NCBI GenBank assembly: GCA_004151065.3
Contig: NWUY0303915841.1
Coordinates: 1 to 12,287, forward strand
DNA from: Larix sibirica
Taxonomy: Eukaryota; Streptophyta; Pinopsida; Pinales; Pinaceae
DNA length: 12,287 bases
Direction: 5' to 3'
Shown here: positions 8,291 to 12,287 of the stretch, in pieces
Layout of the letters: the number at the start of each line of letters is the position of its first letter
Numbering within the stretch: the stretch's first letter is position 1
Translations under genes and position numbers: made by a program
The notes under the pieces: generated by a model
What the model was told of the DNA's origin: nothing
The model's input: the letters and a program-made list of their open reading frames with translations, nothing else
The model's database searches: none

Positions 8291-8720
8291 AAACATACAA
8301 AATAAAATTGAAAGGAGAAGGAAAAAAGGTCATAGTACCTATTAATCCGTCTTAAGGAAAACCTTGGGCAAAATTAGATGACAACGACGGAGATATAAGA
8401 GAACTATACCAAGTTATGCAAGATAATGCAGATTAAATAGAACCAAATAAATTTGGCGAAATTCACTTGGGTTCTCCTATGTCAGTTGGGGAAAACTCCG
8501 ATTCAGAATTATACGATTGGAAAATTGAAAATTATGAAAAGAATGCAAGAGAATGTTGGACGTTCTAAGTCATCCCTCGACAACCAACACAAAAATGCTT
8601 CACAATAACTATTACCAATTTTTTTTTTAAAAGAACAAAAAAATACCCAACTTTATACCAACTAAATTTAACCAATGACCTTTCCCCCTTTAAGGTTCAA
8701 AGAACACGATTCGCTAGTAG
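8290..8720 (+). pseudogene. Protease C-terminal extension and linker (pseudogene)
   Basis: A frameshift near 8285 moves the reading to frame 1, which stays readable to about 8720 through several stops (8353, 8434 and 8566 area). Readable pieces are IKLKGEGKKVIVPINPS, GKPWAKLDDNDGDIRELYQV, IEPNKFGEIHLGSPMSVGE, NSDSELYDWKIENYE and NLTNDLSPFKV. The segment is acidic, rich in Asn and Lys, and has no catalytic motif. It looks like a spacer of the polyprotein between protease and the following capsid-like segment. I do not recognise a domain. A run of T (about 8619-8627) is a plausible place for further slippage. Confidence 0.5.
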
Positions 8721-9270
8721 TTCATGTAGAAGAAGTATCTAAAACCATCAGTGAGAAAGGTCAATTGCAAATCCTAGTCGAAAAATTTATTGTTCAAGCA
8801 ACTCGATGGTGGGATACCAATTAGACACGACTACAAGCATGTACAACAGCCTCAATATACTTTAGTGAAAGGTTTGGAGGGAAAAAACTAACGTCTCAAG
8901 TAGAAATCAAGAAATTTTTCCACGGTCTAGATCCTGTTGTGCATATTGGAAATTGTGAAAATAAATGGAAAAAAGTAGGATATCGAGATGAGAGAATATG
9001 GTCACACTTATTCCCAAATATGTTAGATGAATTGCCTAATAAATGTTTTAAAATGGAGGAATCAAGAGGGTAAAATCTTAATTTGAAAACTCTTAAAGAG
9101 AAATTCATCAAGGACTTCTCATTTTCACCTGTAGAAGAATGCCTTTGAGAAGCATTACAATAACTACATAAATTCATTAAACCGACAAACCAAGAATCCA
9201 AATGGAGTAGCCGACCAGTCTTAGAATGTAAAGAAATTTATGTTAAATAGAAACATCCAGACCGATCGAC
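8720..9270 (+). pseudogene. Second Gag/capsid-like segment between protease and RT
   Basis: The main frame (2 modulo 3) is unbroken by frameshifts from 8720 to about 9640, with stops at 8822, 9071, 9146, 9161 and 9248. It reads FIVQATRWWDTN, YFSERFGGKKL, HIGNCENKWKKVGYRDERIW, HLFPNMLDELPNKCFKMEE and LKTLKEKFIKDFSF. The pattern of an (H/Y)I...W segment, then LFPxxLxxLPxxW/C(Y/F)Kx(E/L)E, then LxxxFIKDF, resembles the Gag capsid domain of plant gypsy elements (Retrotrans_gag type). It is distinct from the Gag piece at 6491-6790. A capsid-like segment downstream of protease is unusual. It may be a lineage trait, a fused accessory ORF or only a look-alike fold. Confidence is good that it was coding and moderate on homology. 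Confidence 0.6.
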
Positions 9271-9277
9271 GACTCGA

Positions 9278-9640
9278 TTGGACATGGGAAATGAGCATAC
9301 CTATACGAAAAGATTCAGATGGAAAATAAATCAGCCACGACTAATTCAACCAGTAAGGACCATTTCGAAAATCTCAAATGAAGAAAAAGAGAACGATGAT
9401 GATCACAAGGAGTTTCCCCCAGCTTTTATAGAATTTAAAGAAGGAGAACGACTGATCAATGAAGCAAATTTTCCAGAATGGATAGATGTTGAAACTAAGA
9501 CAAAAGAAGTCGACATATCTACCGATGAAAGACCAAAAATGGAAAAAATAGGTGACTATTGGTCAGAACAACATACTGTGGAAATTAACAATTTGCATAA
9601 AAAATATCAATATGTCTTCACATGGGACTATAAATATATA
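9278..9640 (+). pseudogene. Pre-RT polyprotein segment
   Basis: This is an open stretch in the main frame leading into reverse transcriptase. It includes EFPPAFIEFKEGERLINEAN, FPEWIDVETKTKEVDIST and IGDYWSEQHTVEINNLHKKY, ending QYVFTWDYK. In Ty3/gypsy polyproteins the RT fold is preceded by a helix and a YxDVF-like strand, here YQYVFTWDY, followed by a short gap and the basic RT start. The open frame is ended by a frameshift near 9640. The ATG at 9278 is internal; there is no reason to think translation ever began there. Confidence 0.7.
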
Positions 9641-10580
9641 CAAGGAAATGGGAGAGATGAAGATCGACATATTTCCTGATGCCAAACCTGCCAAGAAACG
9701 ACCATACAAGTTAACACATAAATATAAATACATAGTCAAGAAAAAATTGAAAATATGTTAAGTGTAGGAATAATATATCCAATAGATCAGTTAGAATGGG
9801 CCATCCCAATGGTCATCCAGCCAAAGAACCATGACCCAAAGAGACTCCATGCCTGTGTCAAATTCATGGGTCTTAATAAAGTTACCCTTAGAGACCCATT
9901 CCTAACTCCTATTTCCGATGAAATCATCAACAAAGTTGTTGGATATGAATGCTACTCATTCACTGATAGATTTTATGGTTATAACTAGGTTCCCATAGAA
10001 ATAGACAACCAGCATAAAACTACATTTGTTTGCAAATTTGGATCGCTCGCCTACAAGGTGATGCCATTTGGATTAAAGAATGCTCCAGTTGTCTTCTCCA
10101 GAATAGTTATAAAATCTTTCCAAGAATTTCTATATAAAACAATGGCTATCTATTTTGACGAATGGACTATCTATTCAATGCTCAAAGACCACATACAATG
10201 GCTTGCCATGATGTTAGAATGGTGCAGACAAATACACTTATCATTTACTATAAAGAAATGTATATTTTCCACACCAAAAGGAGTACTATGGGGTCATTTC
10301 GTGTGCACAGATGGCATAAAAGTGGATCTAGCTAAAATTAAAGTCATCCTTGACTTAAAACTTCTAGTAAATCCCAAGCAAGGTAGAATTCTTCTCATGC
10401 ATACGTGATATTACATAAATTTTATCTGACACTATTTTGACATTACATTTCCCCTAGAAGAGCTACTTGGACTATAGGTTGAATTCTTATGGACTTCAAA
10501 ATGTGAATAATTCTTCTTGTTGCTTAAAAGAAAACTAGTTGAAGCCTCAATACTTAAATTTCCCGATTGGTCGAAAAAGT
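9641..10580 (+). pseudogene. Reverse transcriptase pseudogene
   Basis: RT copies the element RNA into DNA. Motifs in order are AKPAKKRPYKL (frame 0, 9552-9761), then after a frameshift at an A run (9741-9746) GIIYPIDQLEWAIPMVIQPK (main frame from 9755), GLNKVTLRDPF, ECYSFTDRFYGYN with the first catalytic Asp kept, a TAG at 9986, and HKTTFVCKFGSLAYKVMPFG. After that come LKNAPVVFSR and MAIYFDEWTIYS. The last is the YxDD box, read here as F-D-E, so the second Asp of the box is Glu (codon 10160-10162). The thumb/connection follows as KKCIFSTPKGVLWGH, IKVDLAKIKVILDLK, a TGA at 10406 and further stops at 10424, 10466 and 10505 or nearby. It is a secure RT of the gypsy type and inactive. Confidence 0.92.
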
Positions 10581-10960
10581 TCCATGTTCACATCTATGCC
10601 TCAGGTGTCACAATTGACTGAATATTAACACAACTTGGAGATGACGAAGTCGACTACCCAAATGAATATGCAAGCCAGAAGTTGAATAAAGATGAAATAA
10701 ACTATTCAATGACTGAATGAGAAGGAATGGGAATAATATTAGCATTACAAAAATATTGGCATTATTTATTTCCTAACCCATTTGTATTTTATACAAATTG
10801 TCAAGCTCTCAAATATCTGGTGAATAAACCTCTCCACCATGGTCCTATATGTCGTTGGCTTCTACTATTTCAAGAATTTGAATTTGAAATTCTAGTTCTT
10901 CTAGGAAAATCGAATGTCGGCCCCAACCACTTGTTGCGTACGGAAATAGGAGAAGACTTA
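10570..10960 (+). pseudogene. RNase H pseudogene
   Basis: RNase H removes the RNA strand during reverse transcription. The frame reads FPDWSKKFHVHIYASGVTI, a TGA at 10619, YASQKLNKDEINYSMTE, another TGA, EGMGIILALQKYWHYLF, FYTNCQALKYLVNK, ICRWLLLFQEFEFEIL and NVGPNHLLR. This is the gypsy RNase H pattern ending at the usual N(V/K)xxDxLSR. Three of the four acidic active-site positions are substituted: Tyr in HIYASG (10595), Asn in FYTNCQ, and Asn in GPNHLL. The Glu after the TE-stop is kept. The open stretch 10727-11194 begins inside this domain and runs into the linker, so its ATG is not a real start. Confidence 0.88.
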
Positions 10961-11487
10961 CTTGCCATAGACAACGAACTCCTTGACACACATATTTTCA
11001 TTGTGGAAGTTGTACCAAAGGAATTAGTAGATATTGCAGAATTTTTGCAAGAAGGTCAGGCCCCTCAAGGAAGATCAGATAAAAATAAAAATATCCTAGC
11101 AATGAAAGCAACATCATACACATTAATCAATGGATATTTATACAATCTTGGACTTGATGACATAATCCGTCAGTGTACACTTGAGCATGAATGATAAGAT
11201 ATCATAGAGGAAGCACATTCTGGACCCGTAGGGTGGCATTTTTATGCTGACACGATTGCCAGGAAAATATTTCAATCCAAACTATGGAGGCCATCACTCG
11301 ATATGGATTTCAAAGAATATGCCAATACGTGTGATAAATGTCAAAGAAGGGGTTAGTCGTTGAGATGAAACGGGATGCCGTTAATATTTGTAAACCCTAG
11401 CATTACATTCAAAATTTGGGAAATGGGTTTCATTAGACCATTTCCAAATCCCGATTGCTGGATAGGAGCGCAATACATTATTACTGC
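10960..11487 (+). pseudogene. Integrase pseudogene, N-terminal half only
   Basis: After RNase H a linker (DLLAIDNELLDTHIF, then DIAEFLQEGQAP) leads to ATSYTLINGYLYNLGLDD and a stop pair at 11192-11197. The zinc finger follows with all four ligands visible: EEAHSGPVGWH for the histidines and NTCDKCQRRG for the cysteines (codons at 11330 and 11339). TAG and TGA stops come next. The core starts FKIWEMGFIRPFPNP, with Gly (11426-11428) at the first catalytic Asp position, and CWIGAQYIITA. Coding similarity ends there, at the (AT)7 run, about one fifth into the catalytic core. The second Asp, the Glu and the C-terminal domain are absent. No archaeal-type RNase H lies between RNase H and integrase. 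Confidence 0.88.
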
Positions 11488-11501
11488 ATATATATATATA
11501 T
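11488..11501. repeat. (AT)7 microsatellite at the truncation point
   Basis: Seven AT units directly follow the last recognisable integrase codon (ITA, 11478-11487 area). A further AT-rich run lies at 11520-11531. Simple AT repeats are prone to breakage and slippage, so this is a plausible deletion junction. The sequence beyond no longer follows integrase. Confidence 0.75.
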
Positions 11502-12287
11502 TCAAATACATACATCCACTTAATATATATTTAGGGTTTAGCATTACATGGACTGCACCAAGTAACACTGCATTTATTCAAAATCTCTATGGTTCCTCAA
11601 AGCATTCATTTAATATTTAGGATTTTCTTAGAACTTAGTTTAGTACATTGCAATGGCAATACCACATTTCACCCAAGAAGAGGAGGGATGATATAGATTC
11701 TGGAAGTGAATCCATTGGTCCCATGCGGATAAAATTCGTTGGGTTTGGATTCATTTCATGTGCCATGCAAAACTATAAATATTTCCTTCAGAGTTCTACT
11801 GTATGACAGAGAGTTTGGGTCTGCAGATAAAATGTTACAGCTCAATATCCTTTCAGCTCCCAGCTCCTTTGGAACTGTTACTCATTCGTCTACTATTCCT
11901 GTCTTTCCCAGACTATTCCAAAGATTTAATAGCTTTGTTGTCATCTCTGCAACTGTAATTGGGTATGGATACACCTTCTAATTGCTTCTCTTGTACATCT
12001 AGTGGCTGACTTCCTAACATGGCATATCATACAATTTATCTTTGTATTGAATGGATCAGATCACCTAACATGGGCGAATTCATCTTTTACTAAATTATAA
12101 AATCTTGTGAAGTCTTGGTAAATTTTTTGATAAAGTATAAAACCATATATAGTAATAGGAAAACATATACAAAAAATACTAAATAGGGGATTAATATTAA
12201 TAAACGATCACATAACAAGCCCTTTTGGTGTTAGTTTGTTATTTCTCTCTAATTATCGCAATACATAGAAATTCACCATACTCTAGG
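11502..12287. other. Unassigned right flank
   Basis: No LTR, integrase remnant, tRNA or recognised gene is seen. The part from about 11740 to 11980 is less AT-rich than the surroundings and is open in one plus-strand frame for 80 codons (SAPSSFGTVTHSSTIPVF, FNSFVVISATVIGYGYTF). The minus strand is also partly open there (ITVAEMTTKLLNLWNSLGK). Neither matches a family I know. The last 250 bases are very AT-rich and featureless. It could be host DNA joined after deletion of the element's 3' end, or an insertion that replaced it. Confidence 0.4.

Larger units (their letters stand above)
4522..11487 (+). mobile_element. Plus-strand Ty3/gypsy retrotransposon, 3'-truncated and inactive
   Basis: This is an element of nearly 7 kb with a 5' LTR, a primer-binding site and a decayed polyprotein in the order Gag, protease, second Gag-like segment, RT, RNase H, integrase. 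The RT-RNase H-integrase order is that of Ty3/gypsy elements. Integrase follows RNase H after a short linker, so no second (archaeal-type) RNase H of the Tat kind is visible. The coding region uses one main frame (positions 2 modulo 3) over most of its length, broken by several frameshifts and more than twenty stops. The element stops in the first half of the integrase core at an AT microsatellite, and the rest of integrase, the polypurine tract and the 3' LTR are absent. Confidence 0.88.

Noticed and set aside
8896-9201. Minus-strand open stretch of 101 codons
   Set aside because: The plus strand here is the capsid-like segment that continues in frame into RT, so the minus-strand frame is a shadow.
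11353-11620. Open stretches on both strands across the AT microsatellite
   Set aside because: The plus-strand one begins in integrase and then reads through simple repeat into unrelated DNA; the minus-strand one is its complement. Neither is a gene.
11488-12287. A 3' LTR for the plus-strand element
   Set aside because: I looked for the LTR start TGTTGGAGG, the hairpin cores and the end ATTACAACA in the right flank and found none.
1-12287. CRISPR array, bacterial operon, or tRNA/rRNA genes
   Set aside because: No regularly spaced identical repeats, no ribosome-binding sites before coherent genes, and no cloverleaf or rRNA signatures were seen; the content is that of a plant genome.

Overview
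This window looks like intergenic or repeat-rich chromosomal DNA of a land plant. It is AT-rich and has no intact host gene that I can recognise. Its identifiable content is two decayed Ty3/gypsy-type LTR retrotransposons in opposite orientations, whose 5' sides face each other. The plant assignment rests on established knowledge: chromodomain-bearing gypsy elements with these integrase motifs, and the plus-strand polyprotein type, are typical of plant genomes. I cannot name the species.

Layout. Positions 1-1292 are probably the 3' LTR of a minus-strand element, running off or nearly off the left edge. Positions 1293-1308 hold its polypurine tract. Positions 1307-2770 hold the end of its pol gene, read right to left: RNase H-integrase linker, integrase zinc finger, catalytic core, C-terminal region and a chromodomain. 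Everything upstream (gag, protease, RT, RNase H) is missing. Positions 2790-4521 are unassigned AT-rich DNA, with a degenerate tandem duplication of about 188 bp at 3838-4200. At 4522-4861 lies a 340-bp 5' LTR with perfect 5-bp terminal inverted repeats, a TATA box and a poly(A) signal, followed by a probable primer-binding site at 4863. From there to 11487 a plus-strand element runs in this order: N-terminal polyprotein remnant, Gag with five zinc-knuckle sites, protease, a second Gag/capsid-like segment, RT, RNase H and the first half of integrase. The integrase breaks off at an (AT)7 microsatellite. No 3' LTR is present. Positions 11502-12287 are unassigned.

State of the genes. Both elements are full of stop codons and frameshifts. 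In the plus-strand copy, key residues of every enzyme are substituted: the protease Asp, the second Asp of the RT box, three RNase H Asp residues and the first integrase Asp. All five zinc knuckles have lost at least one metal ligand. The copy is therefore an old, non-autonomous relic, and none of the open stretches should be read as independent functional genes.

Most interesting points: a second capsid-like segment between protease and RT in the plus-strand element; palindromic CGACTA/TAGTCG repeats at the start of its LTR; an exact 25-bp tandem duplication inside an otherwise decayed reading frame; and the unexplained 188-bp tandem repeat. I found no evidence for a wholly new biological system.
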